35,195 bases of DNA from an uncultured Pseudomonadota bacterium (GCA_902785935.1 CADAAN010000007.1:1-35195); one strand, 5' to 3'; counted from the stretch's first letter, positions 15,510 through 24,497 are shown. Notes: generated from the sequence alone by a model not told the origin. Numbers and translations are program-made.

Positions 15510-17237
15510 TTATTTATACAGCGGCGGAATAGGCGATGCCTGCTTGCCGCGTTGTTTTTTATGTTCATTGACGGCTTTTTTGAAAGCTTTCATAAACGTT
15601 TTGCGTTCAAAATCGGTATTGTTTTTTTCATCATAAATCGCGGCATTCAAATATTTCACCTGCCTGTCAAAATCCGCATTATTCAAAAACGAGGCGACAT
15701 CATTTAAGTTTGAAATATTTTGATTTTGAGCCTCATTTTTGGCCCATAAAATCAGCTCATCACGCAGTTTTTTAAGATTTTTTTGACGTTCGATGTTCTT
15801 CAAATAGTTGATTTTTGGCGTTTTTTTTATAACCTCTTTTTCTTTTTTCGGTTTCAAAAAGAGATAGGTCAATATCATACCCAAAACAAAAGCCAATCCG
15901 GCCGCAAGATAGGGATGAAGAGCAACTTTTTTTTCAAATTTTTGCAATTTTTCATCATTTTTTTGCTCATTTTGCATATTTTGCGCATTTTGAAAATCAC
16001 CTGCCTGATTTTGCGGGTGCCCCCCCCCTTGAATGTGCAAAATTTCTTTTGGCAAAACGGCCTCTTTGATGGTATGGGTGTTAATATCATACCAGGGAAT
16101 TTTTATCTCATCTAAAACAAGCTCTCCCGATTTGTGCGGAATATATGTCACAATTGTTTTTTGCACACTTTGAATCTTTGCGTCAACAACGCTTGTCGTT
16201 CCCGTCGGTTTTTCGGGATAAACCGAAAAATCGGCATTGCTCTCAAACGACAATTCAGGCAATTGCGTATCTGTCAAACCTTCGGCTTTAATGACAATTT
16301 CGCGCATAACGGGCGCCCCAAGCGTCAATTTTTGCCCCGTATGGATAAACGATGATTTTATTTCAACATTTTTAGCAGGCAACCACCATGTCCCTTTATA
16401 ATCAGACGGCACCGGTTTTATGTTGACCTGCTCTCCGTTAAATGCCAAATTCACAGGCGTTTCAAGACCAAAGACCGACGGCATTCTGACATTAAAAAAA
16501 CCACCACCGAAAAAATTTTCCATATCCGGTTTTTGATAGGCATATCCCTTAAAATAAAGCGTCGGGATTGTAAGCTTGCCGCTTTTGAGCGGAAACATTG
16601 CGTATGAAAACGTAATTTGCCGTTTAGAATTTGCAAGCTGTCTGATTTTTGTATCATCAAGCGATTTGATGATAAAATCCGTCGACGGAGCAAAAGAAGG
16701 CTCGCCTTTTTCAATACTGCCGTCATCGATTAAGGTCACGACATAGCGCATTTGCTCGCCGACATAAATATCTTCTTTTGCCGGTTCAAGCTTTGCGAAA
16801 AGCGCATAATTCGGCTCCGGCGTTTGAGTTTGTCCGTCTTCCGGCATATTTTTTGAGATACTTGAGGGCGTATCCGTAACAACGATTTCAAGCGGTTTTG
16901 TCTTTTCATTGCCCACCGTTAAGGGCGCAATGTTTATCTTTCCGGTTTTCAAAGCTTTTAAGCCGATTTTCCACGTTACCGAAGATTTCATATTGCCGTT
17001 CAAAACATAATTTTGATGCATCACAGAGGTCGATACAACGCTGAAATCATCTTGAAGTCCGCTTAAATCCGGACGTGCGTTCAAATCAGAATCCGACTTA
17101 ATTGTCAGTTCAATGATTTCATCAATTCCGGCCTCATTTGTATTAAAACTTGCCGTAACGGTCGCGAAACTTTCATGCGCTGAAAAAAGACCGAAAGCCA
17201 TCAAAAACACAAAATATTTTTTCATTTTTTTAATCAT
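15510..17237 (-). CDS. batD: BatD-like membrane protein
   Basis: The 575-residue product has a signal peptide (ending HESFA near residue 25), a large extracytoplasmic beta-rich region starting VTASFNTNEAGIDEIIELTI, a single membrane helix at about 444-461 (LAAGLAFVLGMILTYLFL) and a basic cytoplasmic tail. This is the layout of BatD (oxygen-tolerance protein family). It is last in the DUF4381-BatA-BatB/C-BatD cluster; its ATG overlaps the upstream stop and has GAGG in front. Bat proteins are linked to aerotolerance in Bacteroides and to envelope-stress or protein-quality functions elsewhere; the role here is not known. Confidence 0.85.
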   Translation of the reverse strand: MIKKMKKYFVFLMAFGLFSAHESFATVTASFNTNEAGIDEIIELTIKSDSDLNARPDLSGLQDDFSVVSTSVMHQNYVLNGNMKSSVTWKIGLKALKTGKINIAPLTVGNEKTKPLEIVVTDTPSSISKNMPEDGQTQTPEPNYALFAKLEPAKEDIYVGEQMRYVVTLIDDGSIEKGEPSFAPSTDFIIKSLDDTKIRQLANSKRQITFSYAMFPLKSGKLTIPTLYFKGYAYQKPDMENFFGGGFFNVRMPSVFGLETPVNLAFNGEQVNIKPVPSDYKGTWWLPAKNVEIKSSFIHTGQKLTLGAPVMREIVIKAEGLTDTQLPELSFESNADFSVYPEKPTGTTSVVDAKIQSVQKTIVTYIPHKSGELVLDEIKIPWYDINTHTIKEAVLPKEILHIQGGGHPQNQAGDFQNAQNMQNEQKNDEKLQKFEKKVALHPYLAAGLAFVLGMILTYLFLKPKKEKEVIKKTPKINYLKNIERQKNLKKLRDELILWAKNEAQNQNISNLNDVASFLNNADFDRQVKYLNAAIYDEKNNTDFERKTFMKAFKKAVNEHKKQRGKQASPIPPLYK

Positions 17238-18957
17238 TATACCTCTTCTTTAAATATTCTTGTTGAATAAACGCTTTTAAAAGACCGCCCGGATCGTCCT
17301 TAATTTCACGGAATCGTTGCATACGAGCCTGAACATTTTCATCATACTTCGGGGCTTTGTCCTGTTTGGCATTCAAAACGGGCGCCTGATGCTTTTCAAG
17401 ACTTTGATTGCTTTTTTGATGATTGTTGTCATTTTGTTTATCGCTTTTTGATGACTGATTGTCTTGCTCATCTGTTTCATCGGCACCAGAAGATTGTTGC
17501 TCGTCTTGTTCATCCGTATTGTCTTGAGGCTTGTCATTTTCATTTTGCGGTTGATTGTCATTTTCTTTTTGATTTTGAGGATTTTGCTCGGCATCCTCAT
17601 TATTTTGATTTTGAGCCGAACTTTGTTTGTCCTGATTTGTTTGGTTTTGCTCTTTTTTTTGGTTTTCCTGTTTATTTTGGTCTTGCTTGAGCTTTTTTAA
17701 GTATTCAAGATTAAACTTGGCATCTTCGTGTTCGGGCATTTGTTTTAACACGTCCTCATAGGTCTTGATTGCGGCATTGATATCGCCTGCCTTTGCAAGC
17801 GCATTGCCTTTATTGTACAGTGACTGCACATCGTTTTGTTTTTCATAAAGTTCAGCGGCTTTTTGATAGTCTCCTGCTTTGTAATAAGCGCTTGCTTTCC
17901 ACTTTTCATCATCAAATTTTTCGGCCGCCTTTTGATACTCTCCGCTTGAAAAGGCAAGTGCGCCTTCCTGATTGGCATTAAACAAAAAGCCTGCGCTCGC
18001 ATTTTGGGCCAATATCAGCACCAAAAAAAGGCTCAAAATCCCTCTTTTGAACATCAAAAGCATCAAAAAAGCAGGTATCAGCACAAAAATCCACCCGTTA
18101 TCAACTTGCGTTTCAAGCAAATTTTGACTTTTTTGCAAATCATTGTTGTGCGCCGACTTGATCAGCTCAAGCAAAGGCTTGTCGTTGTTTTGCATCACGT
18201 TGACATAAACACCATTGCCGGCCTTGGCAACTTTTTGCAAATTTTGAGAGGCCGCAACACCCATATCGTATGTGCTGACCCTCACCCCCGATTGATAAGC
18301 TTTTTGTGCCGCCGAAACAGCCTTTTGTACATCCTTATCATCAAGACCTGCCGAAAAAATAACGATATCAGAATGTAAAAAGCCCGCCTCTTTCAAGCGC
18401 TCAAGCGCCAAATCGACAGCTCTGTCCGCACGATTGCCGGGGGCAGGCATAATATTTGTTTCAACCGCTTTTAACAGGTTGATGATGATGTTGGCATCTT
18501 CGCTCAAAGGGGATATCAAAAACGGCTCATTGGTATATACAATCAACCCCGAAGGCGATGCCTGAGATGTTTTTAAGATATCGGTTATTTCAATTTTGGC
18601 GCGATTTAAGCGCGACGGGCGAACATCCGTTCTGTTCATACCTTCAGATAAATCAAGCGCAATCATCAATGGGTTGAGCTTTGCCAAAGCAGGCTCGGGC
18701 ATTTTTTCAAAACTCGGTCCCGAAAGAGCAAAAACGGCGCTTAAAAGTGCAAAATACGTCAAAAAACGACTGTTTTTGGCAGATTGATTTGATTTTTTAA
18801 TCAAAAGATAATTCAAAAATTTTTGCTCACAAACTTTTTTCCACGCGCTGTCAACGGCAAAATTTTTGCGCGCCGTCATCATTAAAATAAAAACAGGCAA
18901 CACAAGCCAAAACATTTGAGGCCTTAAAAATGTTATATTTTGAAAAAATTCAATCAT
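17230..18957 (-). CDS. batB: BatB-BatC fusion: VWA domain plus TPR repeats
   Basis: The 575-residue product joins two parts. The N-terminal BatB-like part has two membrane helices and a von Willebrand A domain whose MIDAS motif is degenerate (DLSEG at 102-106 instead of DxSxS). After a third and fourth membrane stretch around residue 295-320, the BatC-like part has tetratricopeptide repeats (about 336-415: AAEKFDDEKWKASAYYKAGD and following), then a polar tail of about 100 residues made almost wholly of Gln, Asn, Glu, Asp and Lys (about 424-523). I chose ATG 18957 because AAAGGATGG precedes it and ATGA overlaps the BatA stop. BatB and BatC are separate genes in Bacteroides; fusions occur elsewhere. 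Confidence 0.85.
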   Translation of the reverse strand: MIEFFQNITFLRPQMFWLVLPVFILMMTARKNFAVDSAWKKVCEQKFLNYLLIKKSNQSAKNSRFLTYFALLSAVFALSGPSFEKMPEPALAKLNPLMIALDLSEGMNRTDVRPSRLNRAKIEITDILKTSQASPSGLIVYTNEPFLISPLSEDANIIINLLKAVETNIMPAPGNRADRAVDLALERLKEAGFLHSDIVIFSAGLDDKDVQKAVSAAQKAYQSGVRVSTYDMGVAASQNLQKVAKAGNGVYVNVMQNNDKPLLELIKSAHNNDLQKSQNLLETQVDNGWIFVLIPAFLMLLMFKRGILSLFLVLILAQNASAGFLFNANQEGALAFSSGEYQKAAEKFDDEKWKASAYYKAGDYQKAAELYEKQNDVQSLYNKGNALAKAGDINAAIKTYEDVLKQMPEHEDAKFNLEYLKKLKQDQNKQENQKKEQNQTNQDKQSSAQNQNNEDAEQNPQNQKENDNQPQNENDKPQDNTDEQDEQQSSGADETDEQDNQSSKSDKQNDNNHQKSNQSLEKHQAPVLNAKQDKAPKYDENVQARMQRFREIKDDPGGLLKAFIQQEYLKKRYND

Positions 18958-19958
18958 TGCTTCCATCCTTTCAGCGCCACGCTTAAAAGCCCGCAAAAAG
19001 CAATCATCAATGCCGCGAAAAGTGCCTCAAAATAAAGCTCCTGCCTCGGATAAACATAATTGTCTTTAATCGTGTCGGTTTCCAAAGCATCAATTTTGCG
19101 ATAAGCCTCAATCAAATCAGACAAACTTTCCGCCCTAAAATAACGGCCTTGTGTTTCTTCAGCCAGAATTTTTAAGTTTTTTTCATCCAAACCCTGATTT
19201 TGCAACCCGAAAAATGCCGCTGATACCGAAAATGCCGGAGAACCGACACCGATGGTATAAACTTTTATTCCTTCCTCTTTGGCAAGTGCTATGGCCTGAG
19301 CAAAACTCATCGCCCCGTCATTGTTTTCACCATCGGTCAATAAAATAATAACTTGATTGTCTTTTTTTGTTTTTGAAGTACTTAAATTTTTAAGCCCTAA
19401 AGCTATGGCATCACCGATAGAAGTCGATTGACCGGCCATACCGGCCTGCATTGAAGACAAAACATCTAAAACAGCTTGTCTGTCAAAAGTCAACGGTGCC
19501 TGCAAATATGCTTTTGTCCCAAACAACACAAGCCCCAATCGGTCATTTAAGCGCTTTGAAACAAAATCAGAAACAATCGCGCGCACCGCCTCAAGCCTTG
19601 TCACACGGCGGTGATTGAAGACAAAATCATCTTCAAGCATTGAGGTTGAAATATCCGTAATCAACAAAATATCACGCCCTTCATGTTCAAGCCTCACAGG
19701 CAAGCCTTCTTTAATCGGGCGCATCAATGCCAAAACCACAAAAAACCAAATCAGCATCAAAAACCAAAAATACCGAAACATACGGCCGTTTTGCGCATAA
19801 GGTCGGTTTGAAGTGCTTTTTTTGATATCCGAAAAATCTTTTGCGAAAGGAACTTTAAGCGCAAAATCAGATATCTGCATCTTGTTTTTTGAAAAATAGC
19901 GTATCACAAACGGCAAAAAAATCAAAAGCGCGGCATAAGGATAAACAAATTTAATCAT
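18954..19958 (-). CDS. batA: BatA, von Willebrand A domain membrane protein
   Basis: The 334-residue product has an N-terminal membrane helix, a second near residue 62-80, a VWA domain with an intact MIDAS motif (DISTSM, Asp102-Ser104-Ser106, and LLTDGENNDG later) and a C-terminal membrane helix. This is the BatA layout; the domain should bind a divalent ion and a partner protein at the periplasmic face of the inner membrane. Its ATG overlaps the stop of the upstream DUF4381 gene (ATGA), and its own stop overlaps BatB, so the cluster is translationally coupled. MoxR and DUF58 genes usually found with this cluster are not adjacent. Confidence 0.9.
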   Translation of the reverse strand: MIKFVYPYAALLIFLPFVIRYFSKNKMQISDFALKVPFAKDFSDIKKSTSNRPYAQNGRMFRYFWFLMLIWFFVVLALMRPIKEGLPVRLEHEGRDILLITDISTSMLEDDFVFNHRRVTRLEAVRAIVSDFVSKRLNDRLGLVLFGTKAYLQAPLTFDRQAVLDVLSSMQAGMAGQSTSIGDAIALGLKNLSTSKTKKDNQVIILLTDGENNDGAMSFAQAIALAKEEGIKVYTIGVGSPAFSVSAAFFGLQNQGLDEKNLKILAEETQGRYFRAESLSDLIEAYRKIDALETDTIKDNYVYPRQELYFEALFAALMIAFCGLLSVALKGWKQ

Positions 19959-20401
19959 AAGTTATCCTCCAAAAAAGAATGTGCAAAAGCTTTAATCGCA
20001 TCAAAATCTTCGTTCAAAACGGCTTTGTCTTGAGGCATATAGGGCGCCTGACAAAGTAAATTTTTCTGCGATTTTGAAAGCTCGGATTTGTTGTGTTTTT
20101 TTAAAAACGAAAGCCATTTATCTCCGAAAAGTGCGACGGCATCAGGATATTTCAAGATACAAATACGGCGCAACAGCTCTGAAATCCGAGCAACACCCGA
20201 AACATCTTTTGTCTTTATATTTTCAAGCATTTTCAAAGCATAACGTTTTTTGTTTTGACGCCAAAGTTTGCATAAAAAGGGTGAGAATATCAAAAGACAA
20301 AACAAAAGCACAAAAAAAGACACACTTGCCCAACCAAGCGGAAACATCCATATATCATCAGGCAGATGTATGTCTTTAAGCTCTGCAAGATTATCCGTCA
20401 T
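19955..20401 (-). CDS. DUF4381-like membrane protein of the Bat cluster
   Basis: The 148-residue product has the DUF4381 layout: a short N-terminal segment with LKDIHLPDDIWMFPLGW, one membrane helix (about residues 25-45) and a cytoplasmic helical part with ALKMLENI, ISELLRRICILKYPD and FLEDNL. Such proteins sit between DUF58 and BatA in Bat operons. No catalytic motif is visible. It is first in the coupled operon. The ribosome site is AGAAGG, 8 bases before ATG. Confidence 0.8.
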   Translation of the reverse strand: MTDNLAELKDIHLPDDIWMFPLGWASVSFFVLLFCLLIFSPFLCKLWRQNKKRYALKMLENIKTKDVSGVARISELLRRICILKYPDAVALFGDKWLSFLKKHNKSELSKSQKNLLCQAPYMPQDKAVLNEDFDAIKAFAHSFLEDNL

Positions 20402-20478
20402 GAAAAACCTTCTGTTTATAAATCCATTTTCTCAAAGTTAATGTAGCTTTTTTTGAACCGGATATCAAGACATTGTTG

Positions 20479-20783
20479 AAAAAAAACAGACTTTGAAGAC
20501 AAAATCTGTTTTTTTAAGGGTTCGGAGCTTCGAAAAGCTTTTGGTTGCGGTGTTTAGAACAACACTTACATAAAAACTCCCCGTAAAAAGGAAATCCGCC
20601 GTTAGTTGACATAAAAGCGGACAGGAAGTAGAAAAACTATAAGCAAGAAATAGTTGCAGCTTATTGACACAAAGCTATTTGGCTGCCTTCCGGCCCGTTG
20701 GACTTTCAGGCGTCTTTAATCAGACATTCACTTGCTTATTAACGGGTTTTTCTCATTTCCCGGAACATCCATCGGATCTTCTG
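20479..20783 (-). ncRNA. Structured RNA with predicted pseudoknot, unknown family (RNA-B)
   Basis: A transcript of about 305 nt starts after a near-consensus minus-strand promoter and ends at a terminator. An outer stem pairs 20746-20753 with 20630-20637 (AGAAAAAC/GTTTTTCT). Inside it, 20741-20746 pairs with 20694-20699 (CCCGTT/AACGGG) and 20731-20739 pairs with 20639-20647 (AUAAGCAAG/CUUGCUUAU). These two stems interleave, giving a pseudoknot. Further hairpins are GTCT/AGAC near 20711-20724 and a UUCG-capped AGCTT stem near 20527-20545. I compared it by eye with tmRNA, RNase P RNA, SRP RNA and 6S RNA and found no convincing match. Confidence 0.55.
20485..20510 (-). terminator. Terminator of RNA-B
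   Basis: On the minus strand AACAGA (20510-20505) pairs with TCTGTT (20490-20485), flanked by A/T runs; eight T follow (plus-strand A at 20479-20486). It can also act on the plus strand. Confidence 0.65.
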
Positions 20784-20789
20784 GGTCAT

Positions 20790-20818
20790 ATATTAGCAAA
20801 TTCTAATAAAGATTGCAA
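20790..20818 (-). promoter_or_regulatory. Promoter of RNA-B
   Basis: On the minus strand TTGCAA (20818-20813), a 17-base spacer and TAATAT (20795-20790). Confidence 0.65.
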
Positions 20819-20907
20819 TATATATTTTTATTCTTTCAAAAGATAACTTTTCCACCTATGTGACGATAGCAAATCGATATAGACAACCGTCATGACAAAC
20901 TAGATTC

Positions 20908-20937
20908 GTCATCATGAACTCGTTTCAGGATCTCATC
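20908..20937. repeat. REP-like repeat remnant
   Basis: CGTCATCATGAACTCG followed by TTTCAGGATCTCAT resembles half of the repeat at 14111-14187. A second CGTCATGA lies at 20888-20895. The rest of 20820-20951 shows nothing else. Confidence 0.45.
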
Positions 20938-20951
20938 GATAAACTTGCTCA

Positions 20952-22214
20952 TCAATGATATTTTTCTAATATTTCAGTTTTTGCCGCAAGGCTGAGCATA
21001 TCATCATATGCACCATTTTGAGGGTTGGCAATCCTGCCGGCAATAATTGTCTTAACTTCAGGCAATTTCCACGGCATGCCCATCAGCTTAAAATAAGCCA
21101 TATCGGCCATCAAACGCGCTTCCATCATCTGCCCGAAAGCACTGTATTTAATCGCCGGCCTTTGTTTTAATCGGCGCCTTAAAACCTCAAAACGCGATTG
21201 ATGTTCGGGCAAAACATATCCTTGAAAAACAAGCAAATTTTCAAAACTTTCGCGCACAATCGGATTTTTCCACCCACCGCCGAAAAGAACGATATTTGAA
21301 GGTAAATCAAATCTTTCTTCAATCAGCGTCAGCGCAAAAGCCGCCGTGTATGCCGCCAAATATTCAAGCGTAAAAACGGCATCTTCAAAACACGCATCTG
21401 ATTGTTCTATTGCCTCTAAAACATCCGACAGATGATAATATTGCGGATCGCCCGACTTTGGCAATCCTGCCTCATAATAGTCGCGGTCAAGATCAAAAAG
21501 ACGCATCAAAAGTTTTTTATCAAGCTTGCCGTTTTTGCCGTATTTTGCATCAAAATCGCAAGAATCATCTGTCTTTTTTCTGATAAAAGAATCGATATAT
21601 TCATTGCACGGACCCGCATCGGCACTTAAAAGCGCCTGAGCGTTTTTTATCAAAGCAAAATTTGATGTATTGCCGGCGTTATAATAAATGCCATCTCCCT
21701 CAATCAAAGCAATTCGGGCATTATGCGGTGCAATTAACGGAGCCCCTTCAAAACCTTGTAAGATAAATGCCGATCTGAAGTCATAAACAACTTTGATACC
21801 CGTTAAATCAGCAAGCATCTTACCGCTTCCGATTTGCAAAGTATAGGGCTGTGAACCTTCCTTAAAGGCTTTTGAAGGCGGATTATGATCAAGTGTCTTG
21901 CCGTGGAAACCGATGGCATCAATATCTGCTTTATCCAAATGATAAAAAGCACACATTTCTAAAACCGCATTTGCTACGCTTTTGACATATTCATCATGAA
22001 TTGCCTTAAATTCCGGCAAACGCAAAATTTCCGCTTTGTTTTTATTTTTTACTTTCAAGCGTAAATTTGCCGTTTTTTGTTGCATTTTTTTTGAAAAAGG
22101 CTTTGAAAATGCGCAAATATCTTTTATCTGTGCACCATTAAACTCACTTAAGACAAGGTCAATCGCATCCATCGAATTACCTGTCATAATCCCGATGATG
22201 CGATAAGTTTTCAT
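20952..22214 (-). CDS. anmK: Anhydro-N-acetylmuramic acid kinase
   Basis: AnmK phosphorylates and opens the 1,6-anhydro ring of anhydro-MurNAc, giving MurNAc-6-phosphate in peptidoglycan recycling. The 420-residue product starts with the ATP-binding strand YRIIGIMTGNSMDAID (family consensus GxMSGTSxDGxD), and has FHGKTLDHNPP, QIGSG, DFRSAFILQG, GAPLIAPHN, and DAGPCNEYID, all in family order. It is about 40 residues longer than many AnmK. The start ATG 22214 has GTGAGG in front, and map lies 11 bases upstream on the same strand, so the two are probably co-transcribed. The YhcH-like gene may also belong to sugar recycling, but it is far away. Confidence 0.9.
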   Translation of the reverse strand: MKTYRIIGIMTGNSMDAIDLVLSEFNGAQIKDICAFSKPFSKKMQQKTANLRLKVKNKNKAEILRLPEFKAIHDEYVKSVANAVLEMCAFYHLDKADIDAIGFHGKTLDHNPPSKAFKEGSQPYTLQIGSGKMLADLTGIKVVYDFRSAFILQGFEGAPLIAPHNARIALIEGDGIYYNAGNTSNFALIKNAQALLSADAGPCNEYIDSFIRKKTDDSCDFDAKYGKNGKLDKKLLMRLFDLDRDYYEAGLPKSGDPQYYHLSDVLEAIEQSDACFEDAVFTLEYLAAYTAAFALTLIEERFDLPSNIVLFGGGWKNPIVRESFENLLVFQGYVLPEHQSRFEVLRRRLKQRPAIKYSAFGQMMEARLMADMAYFKLMGMPWKLPEVKTIIAGRIANPQNGAYDDMLSLAAKTEILEKYH

Positions 22215-22225
22215 TTGAGCCTCAC

Positions 22226-23023
22226 TTATAATTTATAGGGCGGTTTATCAAGACCCTTTAAGGAATATGTAAACACTTCGCACCCGTTTGATGTCACGCC
22301 GAGCGAATGTTCAAACTGTGCAGACAAACTTTTATCACGCGTCACGGCCGTCCACCCGTTTGATAAAATCAAACCATCTTTTTTGCCGACATTAATCATC
22401 GGTTCTATCGTAAAAAACATCCCCTCTTCCATCACGGGTCCCGTACCTTTAACGCCACAATGCATCACGTTCGGCTCATCATGAAAAACGCGACCTAAAC
22501 CATGTCCGCAAAACATATCAACAACGCTATAACCATAGTGATGCGCATATTCTTCAATCACCGCACCGATATCGCCGAAATGCGCGCCGGGTTTAACCAC
22601 GTCAATCCCGCGCATCAAACATTCATACGTCACTTCACACAAGCGTTTAGCCTTAATTTTCGGCTCGCCGACATAGTACATGCGGCTCGTATCTCCGTGC
22701 CAGCCGTCCACAATCACCGTCACATCAATATTGGTGATATCACCGTCTTGAAGTTTGTGTTCTTTATCAGGTATGCCATGACAAATCACATGATTTGTTG
22801 AAATGCACACCGTTTTTGGATAACCGTGGTATCCAAGGCATGCCGGTATGGCTTTATGGTCCACGATAAACTGATGGCACAAATCATCAAGTTCTTCGGT
22901 TGTTACCCCCGGCACGACATAAGGCGTGATAAAGTCCAAACATTCGGCCGCAAGTTTACCTGCCTTGCGCATACCTTCAAAATCTTCTTTTTCGTATATT
23001 TTAATCCCGTTTCGTTTACTCAT
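22226..23023 (-). CDS. map: Methionine aminopeptidase, type I
   Basis: Removes the initiator methionine from new proteins. The 265-residue product has the two-metal ligand set of the pita-bread fold: IDVTVIVDGWHGDTSRMY (two Asp), GHGLGRVFHDEPNV (His), FTIEPMI (Glu) and AQFEHS (Glu). CLGYHGYPKTVCISTNHVICHG carries the substrate-side His. I chose ATG 23023 (MSKRNGIKIYEKEDF) because AAAGGAT precedes it; the longer frame overlaps the promoter region. The promoter is TTGACT-17-TATGCC at 23050-23078. Confidence 0.95.
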   Translation of the reverse strand: MSKRNGIKIYEKEDFEGMRKAGKLAAECLDFITPYVVPGVTTEELDDLCHQFIVDHKAIPACLGYHGYPKTVCISTNHVICHGIPDKEHKLQDGDITNIDVTVIVDGWHGDTSRMYYVGEPKIKAKRLCEVTYECLMRGIDVVKPGAHFGDIGAVIEEYAHHYGYSVVDMFCGHGLGRVFHDEPNVMHCGVKGTGPVMEEGMFFTIEPMINVGKKDGLILSNGWTAVTRDKSLSAQFEHSLGVTSNGCEVFTYSLKGLDKPPYKL

Positions 23024-23049
23024 TGAAAAAAATCCTTTACTTTTTCTTT

Positions 23050-23078
23050 GGCATATCACCCCGAAACATCAAAGTCAA
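23050..23078 (-). promoter_or_regulatory. Promoter of map-anmK
   Basis: On the minus strand TTGACT (23078-23073), a 17-base spacer and TATGCC (23055-23050). Confidence 0.6.
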
Positions 23079-23109
23079 TCATAATCAAAAAAAATTTAAC
23101 TTTCCGCGT

Positions 23110-23143
23110 AAAAAAAAAGACCTTTTGAGAAACACCCAAAAGG
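23110..23143 (-). terminator. Terminator of rplK-rplA
   Basis: On the minus strand CCTTTTG (23143-23137) pairs with CAAAAGG (23127-23121), followed by a T run (plus-strand A at 23110-23118). Confidence 0.85.
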
Positions 23144-23166
23144 CCTTTTGTTGCAACAATTTGCGA

Positions 23167-23850
23167 TTATAAAGCCGTCAAATCAACTTTGACACCGACA
23201 CCCATTGTAGAGCTGATTGAAATCTTTTTCAAATACGTACCCTTTAATGTTTGCGGTTTTGCTTTGATAATGGTGTCGATAAATGTTTTTGCATTATCGT
23301 AGATTTTGTCTTCGCTGAATGAAGCCTTTGCAACACCGGCATGGACAATACCGTTTTTCTCAACACGATATTGAACTTCACCTGCTTTGGCTTTTGCAAC
23401 AGCTGTAGCAACATCGGTCGTCACCGTGCCAAGCTTCGGGTTAGGCATCAAGCCCTTCGGACCCAAAACACGAGCCACTTTACCTGCCAAACCCATCATA
23501 TCGGGGGTGGCAATGCAACGATCAAAATCAATCTTGCCTGACATAATCGAATCGATTAAGCTTTCAGCACCGACAATATCTGCACCGGCGGCTTTAGCTT
23601 CATCAGCTTTTTCGCCCTGAGCCAACACTGCAACGCGAATCGTCTTACCGTTTCCGTGCGGAAGCGGACAAACACCTCTGATCATTTGATCGGCATATTT
23701 CGGGTCAACACCCAAATTGATTGCCAAATCAACAGTTTCATCAAATTTTGCAGTTGCATTTTCTTTGACGATTTTAATTGCGTCTTTCAAGGCATAAGCT
23801 TTGTTTTTATCGACGTTTTTATATGCATTTACAATTCTTTTTCCTGCCAT
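23167..23850 (-). CDS. rplA: 50S ribosomal protein L1
   Basis: The 227-residue product matches L1 over its whole length, with [21 protein letters not shown], the [12 protein letters not shown] signature, [15 protein letters not shown] and the closing [12 protein letters not shown]1 binds the flexible stalk of 23S rRNA and in many bacteria represses its own operon by binding the mRNA. ATG 23850 follows GGAG and lies 4 bases after the rplK stop. A strong terminator follows, so rplJ and rplL are not directly downstream as they are in many bacteria. Confidence 0.98.
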   Translation of the reverse strand: MAGKRIVNAYKNVDKNKAYALKDAIKIVKENATAKFDETVDLAINLGVDPKYADQMIRGVCPLPHGNGKTIRVAVLAQGEKADEAKAAGADIVGAESLIDSIMSGKIDFDRCIATPDMMGLAGKVARVLGPKGLMPNPKLGTVTTDVATAVAKAKAGEVQYRVEKNGIVHAGVAKASFSEDKIYDNAKTFIDTIIKAKPQTLKGTYLKKISISSTMGVGVKVDLTAL

Positions 23851-23854
23851 GATA

Positions 23855-24292
23855 CTACTCCACTACCTTAATGCCCATTGAGACAGCCTGACCTTTGACC
23901 ATGTTCATGGCGGATTCAACCGTTGAACAGTTCAAATCAGGCATTTTTGTCTGAGCGATTTCTTTAACTTGAGCGAGCGTAATCTGGCCGGCAAAAGATT
24001 TTCCGGGTTCTTTGGAAGCTGACTTCACATTGGCTGCCTTTTTGATGTAATAAGCCACCGGCGGCAATTTTGTGATAAAAGTAAAGCTTTTATCTTCATA
24101 AGCCGTAATGATGACCGGCACCGGAATACCCGGTTCCAAACTTTGTGTTGCAGCATTAAATGCTTTGCAGAATTCCATAATATTCAAGCCCTTTTGACCC
24201 AAGGCCGGACCAACCGGAGGAGAAGGCGTTGCCTTACCTGCGGCAATTTGGAGCTTGATTAAACCTAAAATTTTCTTTTTAGACTTAGCCAT
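23855..24292 (-). CDS. rplK: 50S ribosomal protein L11
   Basis: The 145-residue product has the L11 signature [20 protein letters not shown] followed by [18 protein letters not shown], and the C-terminal RNA-binding domain with [18 protein letters not shown]11 forms the base of the GTPase-associated stalk and contacts elongation factors. ATG 24292 is preceded by GAAGAGG. The upstream minus-strand leader carries a hairpin (24318-24351) that may be the L1 autoregulation site. No secE or nusG lies upstream in this window. Confidence 0.98.
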   Translation of the reverse strand: MAKSKKKILGLIKLQIAAGKATPSPPVGPALGQKGLNIMEFCKAFNAATQSLEPGIPVPVIITAYEDKSFTFITKLPPVAYYIKKAANVKSASKEPGKSFAGQITLAQVKEIAQTKMPDLNCSTVESAMNMVKGQAVSMGIKVVE

Positions 24293-24317
24293 TTTTTTAC
24301 CTCTTCAATTACCTGAG

Positions 24318-24351
24318 TTCGTGGTTTTGAACATGGCTGTTCTCCCACGAA
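24318..24351 (-). promoter_or_regulatory. Leader hairpin upstream of rplK
   Basis: On the minus strand TTCGTGG (24351-24345) pairs perfectly with CCACGAA (24324-24318) around an inner GAAC/GTTC helix. Its position in the rplK leader suggests the L1-binding autoregulatory site known from other bacteria. This is inference from position. Confidence 0.45.
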
Positions 24352-24445
24352 TAAATTAAAACCAAACTTGCCTCAAAAATTTCAAGCAAGTGGATTTCTT
24401 TTATCATATTTTTTTTCAAATGCAAGTACTTTTTTTTATAAAATC

Positions 24446-24475
24446 AAGACCCGCACAAATGATGATGCGAGTCTT
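24446..24475 (-). terminator. Terminator after the second BspA-like gene
   Basis: AAGACCCGCA and TGCGAGTCTT form a stem at 24446-24475, just past the stop codon at 24498. T-rich sequence flanks it on both strands (nine T on the plus strand), so it may be bidirectional. Confidence 0.55.
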
Positions 24476-24497
24476 TTTTTTTGATGACGGCTTTATT

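Noticed and set aside
20479-20783. Identification of RNA-B as tmRNA, RNase P RNA or SRP RNA
   Set aside because: I found no CCA-type acceptor and tag, no GAGGAAAGUCC with ACAGAA, and no proper SRP domain IV loop; GGCCGGAAGGCAGCC is only superficially similar.
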